Part shown: positions 46,251-57,721 of the stretch, piece by piece | Position numbering within the stretch: the first letter of the stretch is position 1 | How the letters are laid out: each line of letters begins with the position of its first letter | NCBI GenBank assembly: GCA_951812965.1 | Contig: OX638341.1 | Coordinates: forward strand, 186,001 to 250,000 | DNA from: an uncultured Pseudohongiella sp. | GTDB taxonomy: Bacteria > Pseudomonadota > Gammaproteobacteria > Pseudomonadales > Pseudohongiellaceae | Direction of reading: 5' to 3' | Length of the DNA stretch: 64,000 nucleotides | Notes under the pieces: generated by a model | Told to the model about the DNA's origin: nothing | Database searches by the model: none | What the model saw: the letters and a program-made list of their open reading frames with translations, nothing else | Made by a program: the position numbers and the translations under genes

Positions 46251-46814
46251 TCAGTTCAGCAGAATTGCGCCCAGTTCGGCGCCGGTGAAGACGTAGACCG
46301 CGGTGAGGGGGAAGGAGCCGATCTGGACGGCTGCGGCCATTTTCAGGGGTGGCATTTTTGCCAGACCGGCGACGTAACAGATCAGGTCCGTGGGGACGAG
46401 TGGGAATGCGGCCCAACCCAGGGTCACCCACCAGGCGCCGATGCCTTGCATGCGTTCGCGGATGTAAGCGATCTGTTTCGGATAGCGGGCCTTGAGCCGC
46501 TCGTCGTAGCCGCCGATGCCCGGGAAGCTGTAGATCAACAGCGAGCCGCTCAACACTCCCGCCATGGATGCGGCGAGCACCGCCAGCGGCCAATCGGGAA
46601 ATGCCAGCGCCCCGGCGAAAATGAACGGAGTGCTCGGGATAAGCAAAAGCGAGCGTGTCAGGCAAATCAGCGCGTAAGCGACAAAAGCCTCCGTACCGAA
46701 ACGCGCCACAAACCCTGCCAGCGCTTCTCGCTCAAGCAACTCCGGATTGATGAAGAATGTCGCCGCGGCGGCGATGACGAGTCCGAACCATATGAGATTG
46801 AGATGTTTGGTCAT
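46251..46814 (-). CDS. VTT/SNARE-associated (TVP38/DedA-like) membrane protein
   Basis: 187 residues with about four to five membrane segments. The conserved VTT region is LLLIPSTPFIFAGALAFPDW with GVLSGSLLIYSFPGIGGYDE, and LGWAAFPLVPTDLICYVAGL follows. This family handles lipid flipping or envelope maintenance in bacteria, with broad membership and few tested functions. It is a little short for DedA proper, closer to TVP38-like members. Single gene. Confidence 0.75.
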   Translation of the reverse strand: MTKHLNLIWFGLVIAAAATFFINPELLEREALAGFVARFGTEAFVAYALICLTRSLLLIPSTPFIFAGALAFPDWPLAVLAASMAGVLSGSLLIYSFPGIGGYDERLKARYPKQIAYIRERMQGIGAWWVTLGWAAFPLVPTDLICYVAGLAKMPPLKMAAAVQIGSFPLTAVYVFTGAELGAILLN

Positions 46815-46838
46815 GGCGTCTGTACGCCCCTCCGATCA

Positions 46839-46863
46839 GTAGGGGCGAGGCATGCCTCGCCCG
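46839..46863. repeat. REP-like palindrome, single copy
   Basis: GTAGGGGCGAGGCATGCCTC plus GCCCGG: the core GGGCGAGGCATGCCTCGCCC is a perfect palindrome. Five copies of this family are in the window, at 46839, 57418, 57589, 61417 and 61470. This single copy lies between the VTT gene start and the oppF stop, where it could act as a hairpin at the end of the opp transcript. Confidence 0.75.
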
Positions 46864-46867
46864 GAAT

Positions 46868-47827
46868 TCAAGTATACAGATGGCAGGCGACCAGCCGGTC
46901 GTCATCACGAAGGGGGATCAACTCGGGCGTGACCCCGCGGCAAACATCCATGACCTTGGGGCAGCGGCCGGCGAAGCGGCAGCCGGGGGGGATGTTTACG
47001 GGTGACGGAATTTCGCCCTGGATCGTGGCTGAAGCGCGTTTGCGCTCGATTTCCGGGTCGGGCTCGGGGTTGGAGCCGACCAGCAATTCGGTATAGGGGT
47101 GCTTTGGTTCGAAATAGACTTCGTCGGCGGCGCCGACTTCCACCAAAGATCCCAGATACATGACCGCCATGCGGTCGCTGACGTGCCTGACCATGGACAG
47201 ATCGTGGGCGATGAACAGCAATGTCAGGCCGAGCGATTCCTTCAACTCGGCAAGCAGATTAATGACCTGGGCCTGCACCGAGACGTCAAGCGCCGAAACC
47301 GGCTCGTCGCAAACGACGAATTCGGGTTCGAGAATCATCGCCCGGGCGATGCCGATGCGCTGGCGCTGGCCGCCGGAGAATTCGTGCGGGTACCGCGAGG
47401 CGTGATCTCCGCTGAGACCCACCTGGTCCAGCCAGGAAGAGACGCGCCCATTGACCTCTTTCTTCGACAGATCGGTATGCAGGCGCAGCCCTTCGCCGAT
47501 GATTTCACCGACGGTCATGCGCGGGTTCAGGGACGAATACGGATCCTGGAAGATCATCTGCATTTTTCTGGACAGGCGCCGGAAATCCGCGGGCGTGTAA
47601 CGATCCGGCAAGGTTTCCCCACGATAGCGCACGGTACCCGCGGTTTTCCGGTATAGACCGAGCAGGGTCTTGCCGAAGGTGGATTTGCCCGAACCGCTTT
47701 CTCCCACGAGGCCGACGATCTCCCGCGGCGCCACCGCCAGGCTGACGTCTTCCACGGCGTGCACCCGCTGGTCCCGGCCGATTTCGAAATAGCGCGTCAA
47801 TCCGATGGTTTCGACCAGGGCGCTCAC
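46868..47827 (-). CDS. oppF: Oligopeptide-type ABC transporter ATPase (second subunit)
   Basis: 319 residues. Walker A GESGSGKS, ABC signature EFSGGQRQRIGIARAM, Walker B FVVCDEPVSALDVS, H-loop IAHDLSMVRHV. The C-terminal oligopeptide-type extension with cysteines (PPGCRFAGRCPKVMDVCRG) marks OppF/DppF, which may carry an iron-sulfur cluster. Last gene of the opp operon; its start directly follows the oppD stop. Powers import together with OppD. Confidence 0.92.
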   Translation of the reverse strand: MSALVETIGLTRYFEIGRDQRVHAVEDVSLAVAPREIVGLVGESGSGKSTFGKTLLGLYRKTAGTVRYRGETLPDRYTPADFRRLSRKMQMIFQDPYSSLNPRMTVGEIIGEGLRLHTDLSKKEVNGRVSSWLDQVGLSGDHASRYPHEFSGGQRQRIGIARAMILEPEFVVCDEPVSALDVSVQAQVINLLAELKESLGLTLLFIAHDLSMVRHVSDRMAVMYLGSLVEVGAADEVYFEPKHPYTELLVGSNPEPDPEIERKRASATIQGEIPSPVNIPPGCRFAGRCPKVMDVCRGVTPELIPLRDDDRLVACHLYT

Positions 47828-48862
47828 TCAGGCTCCCTCCCCCGCCGCCGCGCGAAAATGCAATTCTCGCGGGCGCTGCCGGGACATCTCATGATGCAGC
47901 CAGCAGCGGCTGTAGTGACCGACGCCTGACGTGAACTCGGGCGGATGCTCACGCTCGCACAGATTCATCGCATGAGGACAACGCGGTGCGTAGCCGCAGC
48001 CGGGCGGCGGCGAAAACAGGTCCGGAGGCCTGCCTTCGATCGGCTTCAGTTCCGCCTGGCGCGAGCGGTCGTTGACCGGCATCGCCGAACGCAGGCCACA
48101 GGTGTACGGATGTGCCGAACGATAGAAAATATCGTCGACCGAACCGTGCTCGACGATCTTGCCCGCATACATCACGGCGACTTCATCGGCCATGCGCGCG
48201 ACCACGCCGAGATCGTGGGTGATCAGGATAATGGCCATGCCGGTCTCGCGTTGCAGGTCGAGCATCAGGTCGAGGATCTGGGACTGAATCGTCACGTCCA
48301 GCGCCGTGGTCGGCTCATCGGCGATCAGCAGCGCCGGCTTGCACGAGATCGCCATGGCGATCATGGCGCGCTGCAACATGCCGCCGGAGAATTCGAACGG
48401 GTACTGTCCCGCGCGTTTGCGCGCTTCCGGTATGCGGCAGGAATCGAGCAGGCGGATCGCTTCCTCCCGCGCCCGTCCGGCGCCATAGCAGCGATGTACC
48501 TGCAAGGGTTCGGCAATCTGGGCGCCGATGGTCATGGTGGGATTGAGCGAAGTCATCGGGTCCTGAAAAATCATGCCGATCTCCGAGCCGCGAACGTCAC
48601 GCCCGTCGATCAGATTACTGCCGAGAATTTCCCGGCCACGCAAGCGCGCGGAACCGGCGCTGATGCGCCCCGGCGGAATGGGTATCAGGCCCATGATGCT
48701 TTGCACACTCACCGATTTACCGCAGCCCGACTCTCCGACTATTGCCAGTGTGCAATTCGAGTCGACCGAAAAATTGACCCCGCGCACGGCCTGCACTATG
48801 CCGCCATGGGTGGAAAATTCCACGTGCAGGTCTTCCACCTGCAATAGCGGCGCGGCCGTCAT
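47828..48862 (-). CDS. oppD: Oligopeptide-type ABC transporter ATPase (first subunit)
   Basis: 344 residues. Walker A GESGCGKS, signature EFSGGMLQRAMIAMAI (Leu-Gln variant of the signature), Walker B LLIADEPTTALDVT, H-loop ITHDLGVVARM, and the C-terminal Cys segment GCGYAPRCPHAMNLCEREHP. The ATG overlaps the oppC stop by 4 bp. Partner of OppF at the inner membrane. Confidence 0.92.
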   Translation of the reverse strand: MTAAPLLQVEDLHVEFSTHGGIVQAVRGVNFSVDSNCTLAIVGESGCGKSVSVQSIMGLIPIPPGRISAGSARLRGREILGSNLIDGRDVRGSEIGMIFQDPMTSLNPTMTIGAQIAEPLQVHRCYGAGRAREEAIRLLDSCRIPEARKRAGQYPFEFSGGMLQRAMIAMAISCKPALLIADEPTTALDVTIQSQILDLMLDLQRETGMAIILITHDLGVVARMADEVAVMYAGKIVEHGSVDDIFYRSAHPYTCGLRSAMPVNDRSRQAELKPIEGRPPDLFSPPPGCGYAPRCPHAMNLCEREHPPEFTSGVGHYSRCWLHHEMSRQRPRELHFRAAAGEGA

Positions 48863-50211
48863 CCGGAGTTCCTCATGCGCGCGTCGAGCGCGTCGCGCAA
48901 TCCGTCGCCGAGCAGATTGAAGGCGAGTACGGTCATGCTGATTAACAAGGCCGGAAAGATCAGTTCATGGGGCGTGGTCAGCATGGTGGCGATGCCCTCG
49001 TTGGACATCGAGCCCCAGGACGGCGTCGGCGGCGCCACGCCCATGCCGATGAAGGAAAGAAAGGCCTCGACGAATATCGCCTTGGGTATTTCGAAAGTCA
49101 GCGTGACAAGCACGACCCCGAAGGTATTCGGCAACATGTGCCGCAGCACCAGGTAATTGGTGCGCGCTCCCAGCAATTGAGAGGCCTGCACGTAGGCCTG
49201 CTCACGCAATTGCAATATCTGGCCGCGCACCAGCCGGGCCGTGGCCGGCCAAAGCAGCACCACCATCGCCACGAGCATCGGCATGACGCCGCTTTCGCCG
49301 GGACCGATACCGAAAGCGATCTTGAACAGGATCATGAACAGCAGGAATGGCAGCGCCACGACGAAATCGGCGAAACGCATCATGAATTGATCTACCCTGC
49401 CGCCGATGAAACCGGCCGTAGCGCCGAACACAACGCCAAAGAGCACGAACAGCGCCGGCGCCACGATGCCGATGAACAACGAGACGCGGGCGCCGGCCAT
49501 GAGCCTGGCAAGCATGTCGCGGCCGAGATAGTCGGTGCCGAGGGGATGCAATTGCAGTTCGATCGAATCACCGACCTCCAGTTGGTCCTGATCGGCAATC
49601 AGTCCGCGGTCGACAGCTTCCGCCAGAGTGGTTACCCGTTGCACATCGACGGTCAGCGACTGGTAGTTGCCGCCAATCACGCCGTCTTCGCCCAGGGCCA
49701 CTACCGAGTAGTAATAGCGGCCGGGACGCAGGTCGAGCCGGTCCTCGTGATGCGTGATGGCATTGTCGAAGAATTCGGCCAGCGGCATGCCATAGGCCAG
49801 TTCAGGGCCGACCGGGAAGATGTTGCGATATATGCGATGGCCAAAGGCCCCGGGCAAGGCGTCCCATTTGAGCCGCACCGATTGCGATGTGGCATCGCCA
49901 ACCACATGTAGCGGTCCTGTTTCGCCTGCGCCGTCCCAGGATTGATAGTCGGGCACGATCAGCGCGGCGCGGTCCACGCCGGGGCGCTGGCTGATCTGGT
50001 CGAGATCCTGTACCGCCGGATCGACCCGCCAGAGCCAGGGCCCGGCAATGGTAAAGAACAGCAGTCCGAGCACAAGGTAGAGCGATGCCAGCGCGCGTCG
50101 GTTGGCCTTCAGCCGCCGCCATGCGTCTTGCAGATAAGAAAGCGAAGGCCGGCTGATGCCATGGACGTCGCGTTGCTCACCAAGTGGAAGGAAATCCGCC
50201 GCGCTATACAT
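48859..50211 (-). CDS. oppC: Oligopeptide-type permease OppC with a large periplasmic insertion
   Basis: 450 residues, about 150 longer than usual. After the first membrane helix (about 41-60, ASLYLVLGLLFFTIAGPWLW) comes a soluble insertion of about 150 residues containing LKWDALPGAFGHRIYRNIFP and LRPGRYYYSVVALGEDG, which looks like a fibronectin type III domain. The normal permease follows: DYLGRDMLARLMAGARVSLF, then the EAA loop RTNYLVLRHMLPNTFGVVLV and further helices. The insertion would face the periplasm and could bind the substrate or the binding protein. Start and oppB stop overlap as TAATG. Confidence 0.9.
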   Translation of the reverse strand: MYSAADFLPLGEQRDVHGISRPSLSYLQDAWRRLKANRRALASLYLVLGLLFFTIAGPWLWRVDPAVQDLDQISQRPGVDRAALIVPDYQSWDGAGETGPLHVVGDATSQSVRLKWDALPGAFGHRIYRNIFPVGPELAYGMPLAEFFDNAITHHEDRLDLRPGRYYYSVVALGEDGVIGGNYQSLTVDVQRVTTLAEAVDRGLIADQDQLEVGDSIELQLHPLGTDYLGRDMLARLMAGARVSLFIGIVAPALFVLFGVVFGATAGFIGGRVDQFMMRFADFVVALPFLLFMILFKIAFGIGPGESGVMPMLVAMVVLLWPATARLVRGQILQLREQAYVQASQLLGARTNYLVLRHMLPNTFGVVLVTLTFEIPKAIFVEAFLSFIGMGVAPPTPSWGSMSNEGIATMLTTPHELIFPALLISMTVLAFNLLGDGLRDALDARMRNSG

Positions 50212-51155
50212 TATTGCAGCCTCACGCGCGGATCGATGAAGCCGTACAGCAGGTCGACCACGATCACCATCAACACGAGAAAAGCGCCATAGAACACCGT
50301 GGTTCCCATGATTACCGTGTAGTCGAGTTGCTGCACCGCTTCGACGAAAAAGCGACCGAGCCCGGGAATGGCGAAGACGAGTTCCACCACGAATCCGCCG
50401 GTGGTGATTACCGCGATCTGGGGCCCGAGCACGGTCACCACGGGCAGGATCGCATTGCGCAATTGATGGCGCGAAAAGATCAGCGCCGGCGGCACGCCCT
50501 TGGATCTGGCCGTGCGCACGAAATCCGAATCGATGATTTCCAGCATGGAAGATCGCATCAGCCGCGTCAGATAGGCCATTGTGCTCAAGCCGAGCACCAG
50601 CGCCGGCGTGAGCATGTGAAAGACGCTGCCCCAGCCCGCAACCGGCAGCAAGCTGCGGCCGGCCAGGTTATTCAAGGTCACCAGGCCCAGTTGACTCAGC
50701 GCCGCCACCACGAAACTCGGCACCGAAATGCCGAGAATCACGAGAAACATGATGATGTAGTCCGGCATACGGTTGCGGTACAGGGCCGTGAGCGCTCCCC
50801 AGAGCACGCCGCCCGCGGCGGCGAACAACACCGCCAGAATTCCCAGCGTGGCGGAAACCGGAAAATGCTCGCGAATGATATCGTTGACCTGGCGATTCTC
50901 CTGCGTGAAGGAAATGCCGAAGTCGCCCCTGGCGAGATTGCCCAGGTAAATCAGATACTGGTTGAAAAGCGGTTGATCGAGACCATAGCGCGCTTCGAGA
51001 TTGGCCCGTATCGCCGGCGTCATCGCGCGGTCGTTGAGCAAGGGGTCGCCGGGCACATTGTGCATGGCGAAAAAAGTCGCGGTGGCGATGAACCAGACCG
51101 TCACCACGCCCTGGATCAGGCGCTTGCAGACGTACCAGGCCATTCCCTGCCGCAT
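50211..51155 (-). CDS. oppB: Oligopeptide-type permease OppB
   Basis: 314 residues with six membrane helices. NVPGDPLLNDRAMTPAIRAN then LEARYGLDQPLFNQYLIYL is the usual OppB N-terminal loop. The EAA motif is VRTARSKGVPPALIFSRHQL followed by RNAILPVV. It sits between oppA (5-bp gap) and oppC. Inner-membrane pore subunit. Confidence 0.92.
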   Translation of the reverse strand: MRQGMAWYVCKRLIQGVVTVWFIATATFFAMHNVPGDPLLNDRAMTPAIRANLEARYGLDQPLFNQYLIYLGNLARGDFGISFTQENRQVNDIIREHFPVSATLGILAVLFAAAGGVLWGALTALYRNRMPDYIIMFLVILGISVPSFVVAALSQLGLVTLNNLAGRSLLPVAGWGSVFHMLTPALVLGLSTMAYLTRLMRSSMLEIIDSDFVRTARSKGVPPALIFSRHQLRNAILPVVTVLGPQIAVITTGGFVVELVFAIPGLGRFFVEAVQQLDYTVIMGTTVFYGAFLVLMVIVVDLLYGFIDPRVRLQ

Positions 51156-51160
51156 GAGAG

Positions 51161-52852
51161 TCAGTCTGTCGCCTGCTCGTCTATCCAGGCATAGGTGTAA
51201 TCCACCTCGGGCCCGACGGCCCTGCGCTTGAATCCTTTCAGACGCGGATCGACCACATAGGACCAGCCGCGTTCGTACATCGGCACGATAACCACGTCGT
51301 CATGCACCAGATCCTGAATCTTTCCGAATGCCTCCATGCGCGCGACCGGATCGAGTTCCGACTGGGCGATGCGCACCAGGGCGTCCATCTCCGGGCTGGA
51401 ATAGCGCCCCCGGTTATTCAGATTCCAGGACGAAAACAGATCGCCGAAGGTCAGCGCGTCATCGTAGTCGGGTCCCCAGCCGCTGACCACGATATCGAAA
51501 TCGCCGGCGTCCATCTTCGCCAGCCGCTGCTTGAAAATCTGTTTGTCGATGCGAAGTTCCAGGCCGAGATTGCGCGCGTATACTGCCTGATAGTACTCCG
51601 AGGAAACTGCCCCGATGGGGCTGTCGTCCGCGAGCAGATGAATCGGTGGAAATTCTTCCAGACCGAGTTCCTGCCGCGCCGCCTCAAGATGCTCGCGCGC
51701 CTTTGCGACATTGTATTCATGAGGCATTGGCGGGTGTTCCTGGCGGAAATAGCTGTCAACGCCGCGAATCCAGAATGGAAACAGGCTTACGGCCGGCATG
51801 TAACTCGGCTCTTTCAGCGCCTTGTAGACGAACTCCACCGGATCCTGCGCCAACAGTAGGGCCTTGCGGAAATTCCTGTTGGCGGTGAGGCGGCCCTCGC
51901 GGAAATTCAATTGCAGGAAGAACACCGTACCGTCCATCGAGCGGTCGATTTGCCAGCGCCGCTCCATTGCCTCGCCGAGCATTTGCGGCACGAGTTGGGT
52001 GTCGGCGATCTGGCCGTCCTTGAAAAGATTCAGGCGGGAGTTTACGTCCTGGGTGATATAGCCGACGTTGATCGTGTCGATGAATCCCTTGTGATCTCCC
52101 CAATAGTCGGGATTGCGCTCCCAGCGCATGGACGCGCTATGCACCCATTCGGTCATCCGGTACGGGCCGTTATAGAGCAACATGTCGGCATCGGCCCCGA
52201 AACGGCCGTCGGTCGACTCGAAAAAGGCCTCGTTGATGGGATAGAACGTAACGAAGGCTACCAGCTTGTCGAAATACGGAGTCGGCTGTTCGAACTCGAC
52301 TTCGAGGATATGGTCGCTCACGGCGCGCACGCCCAGAGCTTCCCTTGGCAGGTCTCCACGATTGATCGCCTCGGCGTTTTTCACCGGGTACATGATGAAG
52401 GCATAGGCCGAAGCCGTCGCCGGATCCTGCACCCGGCGCCAGGCGAAAACGAAGTCGTGGGCGGTAACCGGCTCGCCATTGCTCCAGCGCGCGTCCTCGC
52501 GCAGCCAGAACGTGGCGCCGTCTTCGCGAATCTCGTAACGCTCGGCGACGCCCGGGATCAGCGCCATGTTGTCATCGTAGGTCAGCAGTCCCTCCATGTT
52601 GTGGAACAACACGGTAAAACTGCTCGAATCGGTAGCGCGGCTGTAGTCGAGTTGCGGCGGTTCGGTGCGCAAGGCGATCGTAATCGCCTTGCCATCCGCG
52701 TCGATGGCCCCGCCGGTCACCGTGCTGCCGGTACTGTTCGCCGCAATGCCGAGCAACCATACCGCGGCCACGAGGCCGGACACGACATACAAGGCATAGA
52801 GCCCGAGTTGCCGCAGTTCCGAAAAGTTGGCTCGTGACGCTCGATCGTTCAT
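51161..52852 (-). CDS. oppA: Peptide-type ABC transporter substrate-binding protein
   Basis: 563 residues of the SBP family 5 fold: PPQLDYSRATDSSSFTVLFH, NMEGLLTYDDN, FWLREDARWSNGEPVTAHDF and YNGPYRMTEWVHSASMRWER. It has no lipobox; a hydrophobic segment at about residues 17-38 looks like an uncleaved anchor, so it is probably tethered to the inner membrane. First of five coupled opp genes, starting 7 bp after the MAPEG gene. Ligand class is oligopeptides or similar by family; the exact ligand is unknown. Confidence 0.9.
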   Translation of the reverse strand: MNDRASRANFSELRQLGLYALYVVSGLVAAVWLLGIAANSTGSTVTGGAIDADGKAITIALRTEPPQLDYSRATDSSSFTVLFHNMEGLLTYDDNMALIPGVAERYEIREDGATFWLREDARWSNGEPVTAHDFVFAWRRVQDPATASAYAFIMYPVKNAEAINRGDLPREALGVRAVSDHILEVEFEQPTPYFDKLVAFVTFYPINEAFFESTDGRFGADADMLLYNGPYRMTEWVHSASMRWERNPDYWGDHKGFIDTINVGYITQDVNSRLNLFKDGQIADTQLVPQMLGEAMERRWQIDRSMDGTVFFLQLNFREGRLTANRNFRKALLLAQDPVEFVYKALKEPSYMPAVSLFPFWIRGVDSYFRQEHPPMPHEYNVAKAREHLEAARQELGLEEFPPIHLLADDSPIGAVSSEYYQAVYARNLGLELRIDKQIFKQRLAKMDAGDFDIVVSGWGPDYDDALTFGDLFSSWNLNNRGRYSSPEMDALVRIAQSELDPVARMEAFGKIQDLVHDDVVIVPMYERGWSYVVDPRLKGFKRRAVGPEVDYTYAWIDEQATD

Positions 52853-52859
52853 CGCGTAT

Positions 52860-53243
52860 TTACATCAGTGCACCGACCAGGCCCACCAGGCCCGCAATCA
52901 GCAGATACACAATCGCCAGAAATCCGATGCCGAAGCCCGTGCTGCGGGCTTTGGGATCCTTTGAATAACCGGAAAAATACACCAGCCGGCCAAGAATGAA
53001 CACAACCCCCGCCAGCGCCGCCCAAAGCGAATTGCTGAAATAACCCGCGATCAGGATTGCGGGGATGAATACCAGGAGTTGCTCCTGGGTGTTCTGCTGA
53101 ATCCTGAAATAGCGCTCGAATTGCTCGTTGCCGGTGGTCGCCGGCGCAGGCACGTTGTATTTCACCCGAGCGCGGCCCACGACAAGGCTGAAGCCGATAA
53201 ATTCGATCAACGCCAGAATGATGACTATAGCTACCAGTTCCAT
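52860..53243 (-). CDS. MAPEG-family membrane protein
   Basis: 127 residues with four membrane helices: LVAIVIILALIEFIGFSLVV; the loop GNEQFERYFRIQQNTQEQLL, which is the MAPEG signature (glutathione-binding region in eicosanoid enzymes); FIPAILIAGYFSNSLWAALA; and the YFSGY turn with GFLAIVYLLIAGLVGLVGAL. Bacterial members are usually glutathione transferases or of unknown role. Within the TonB receptor-opp operon it may modify an imported compound; inference from position. Confidence 0.85.
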   Translation of the reverse strand: MELVAIVIILALIEFIGFSLVVGRARVKYNVPAPATTGNEQFERYFRIQQNTQEQLLVFIPAILIAGYFSNSLWAALAGVVFILGRLVYFSGYSKDPKARSTGFGIGFLAIVYLLIAGLVGLVGALM

Positions 53244-53271
53244 ATTCCTTCCTCCAGTTTTACATATTCAA

Positions 53272-54045
53272 CTATTGGCCGTTCCCGGCCATGAAACGCT
53301 CAAGATACTGACGCGAGTCAGTGAAGTCGAATTCTCCGAAATCGTATTCCGGGTGCATTTCGCGCAAGCGCACGGCAAGCAGGCCGTGGGCAGAAACAAT
53401 CAGCGAATCGACAATCAGGTTATCGGTATCGCAATCCCGGGCCAGACGTAGCAAGCGCTCGAAGCCGACGATGAAATTGTCAGTGTGGCCGCGACGAATT
53501 TCGGTGCCGAAGAAGAGATCTTCCGAATCGACCGCGTCATCGTTGACCGTCATGCTGAGGAACATGCGCGACCAGACTTCGAAATCACCGTGGGCAAACT
53601 CGCGCCAAATTTCGCGCAAGTGATCGTTATCGTAGTTTCCGTCGCCCACCGGGCCCTGGCTGGAAATAAACAGCAAGCCGACAGTCGCCCCTAGCTGGCG
53701 GCGCGTACTTTCGGCGATTTTGAAGAAAGTTTCCTGGCGCGCGTTGAGTTCGGTCGCTGCGATCGCCTGGGTCTGCTTTTCGCTGTTCAGATTGCTGCGG
53801 CGCAATTCCTCGTTATTGTCTGCCAGCACCGATTGCTGGATGAACAGGCCGATGACCAGCCAGAGAAAGGCGAGGAAAGCGAACGCACCTTCCAGGAAAT
53901 TGCCCATCTCGGCAATGGGCAGGTCCATGAATCGGCTCCAGCCCACGTTCATCTGTATGTATGAGCCGAGGAACAGGAACCAGAGCAGCGAAACGACCAG
54001 TCCGAACAGAATGCGCCAGTCTCGCGGCAGTATTCTCCAGTGCAT
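53272..54045 (-). CDS. Hypothetical two-helix membrane protein
   Basis: 257 residues. Two membrane helices (about 11-32 and 50-70, FLEGAFAFLAFLWLVIGLFI), then a likely coiled segment (NNEELRRSNLNSEKQTQAIA) and a soluble C-terminal domain ending DFTDSRQYLERFMAGNGQ. No recognised family. It lies 8 bp below the TonB receptor stop and 28 bp before MAPEG, so it is co-transcribed with both. Role unknown. Confidence 0.6.
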   Translation of the reverse strand: MHWRILPRDWRILFGLVVSLLWFLFLGSYIQMNVGWSRFMDLPIAEMGNFLEGAFAFLAFLWLVIGLFIQQSVLADNNEELRRSNLNSEKQTQAIAATELNARQETFFKIAESTRRQLGATVGLLFISSQGPVGDGNYDNDHLREIWREFAHGDFEVWSRMFLSMTVNDDAVDSEDLFFGTEIRRGHTDNFIVGFERLLRLARDCDTDNLIVDSLIVSAHGLLAVRLREMHPEYDFGEFDFTDSRQYLERFMAGNGQ

Positions 54046-54053
54046 TGAAGTCC

Positions 54054-56488
<2,435 letters not shown>

Positions 56489-56492
<4 letters not shown>

Positions 56493-57343
56493 TCCTGCGC
56501 GAACGTCTCGATAATGGCGTCGCGGATGACGGGCATGTCTCCCCACAAGATGAAATGATCGCCGCCCGGGCGCGGCAGCATGCGGGAATTCACAAGTTGC
56601 TCGTGCAGGAATTCGGCGTTTCGCGGATACACGAGAGTGTCCTCGTCGCCTTGCACGATCAATGCCGGCATGGTCAGGGTTTCCCAACCCGGCAGCATCT
56701 CCTCCAGTTGCGACCGCACCGCCATGATCTCGTCATTGGCGCCCATGAGCCGCTCGCCGAGAATGAATTCCGGCCACCAGAAGCTTATGAAGTTGTACCA
56801 GCGCGGCCCGCTCAGTTCCGGGTCGGCGGTAGTCGCAACGAATACGAGTCCTCCGACAAGTTCCGTGTAATCCATTGCCGCGCGGGCGATCACCGGGCCG
56901 CCGTAGGAATGCCCCATGAGAATCGCGCCACGGCCGGAGCGGTCCATTTCCAGAATCGGCAGCAAGGCCCGCGCCTGGGCTTCGAGGGACGGTTCCTTGC
57001 TGTCGGCGCCCGCGGTCCAGCCGACTCTGGTGACCGAGATCATGTGGAATCGTTCCCGCAACAGCGGGTCGGTGAGATAGGTGCGGAAGGCACGCAGGGA
57101 GCCCGGCGTGCCATGTACGAAGACCAGCAGTTGCCGGATCTCCGCGGCGGGAGGGGCCACTTCGACATACTCGATGTCGCCGAGCCGCAAGGTTTCGCCG
57201 GCGCCGGCAATCGGTCCCGAGCCTCCCCCGGGCGGCCCCGGCGGACCGTCAATCAGCGCGCAGGCGGCCACCAATGCGACCGGTAACAAAACGACGAGCC
57301 AGCGAATGGCGCGGCGCCTGCCGGATTTCTTATGCCCCATCAA
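56489..57343 (-). CDS. Alpha/beta hydrolase lipoprotein
   Basis: 284 residues. A basic N-terminus and hydrophobic segment end in a lipobox LVAAC (Cys28), so it is probably a lipoprotein facing the periplasm. The hydrolase fold has the oxyanion strand LVFVHGTPGSLRAF, the nucleophile GHSYGG, the acid in QGDEDTLVYP and the His in GGDHFILWGD. Leads the receptor-MAPEG-opp transcript. It may cleave an ester or amide of the imported compound; substrate unknown. Confidence 0.85.
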
Positions 57344-57417
57344 ATCGTCCCGGCATTAATTGGCCCCACAATGTAGCATTTTGCGACGATCGCCGGTAAG
57401 CCCCGATGGCGGAGTTT

Positions 57418-57615
57418 CGCGGGCGACGCATGCGTCGCCCCTACATGACAATCGAACACACAGGGGAGGACCCGTATCGTCTGACCAAGTGCGTGACAAT
57501 CGAACACACAGGGACGGACCCGTATCGCCTGACAAAGTGCGTGACAATCGAACACATAGGGACGGACCCGTATCGCCTGACGAAGTGCGTAGGGGCGAGG
57601 CATGCCTCGCCCGCG
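57418..57615. repeat. Composite repeat: inverted palindromes flanking three 48-bp tandem units
   Basis: Three units of 48 bp start at 57446, 57494 and 57542, each beginning TGACAATCGAACACA and differing at a few bases. They are bracketed by near-identical inverted copies of the REP-like palindrome (57418-57444 and 57589-57615; GGGCGACGCATGCGTCGCCC on the left, GAGGCATGCCTC core on the right). Frames inside read as repeats of CVFDCHA but are not taken as genes. It lies between the divergent hydrolase and DUF1538 genes. Confidence 0.85.
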
Positions 57616-57721
57616 TTCGGCGAATCAGGATCGCTTGGCGAGTGGAATTGATGAAGGACTCCAATTCGCATATATTGCCGTTCGTTCCCCACCGCCCTCC
57701 ACACGCTCCTCTGGACGGTAA

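Noticed and set aside
48967..51194. Long plus-strand frames opposite oppB and oppC
   Set aside because: His/Arg/Gln-rich shadows of the permease genes.
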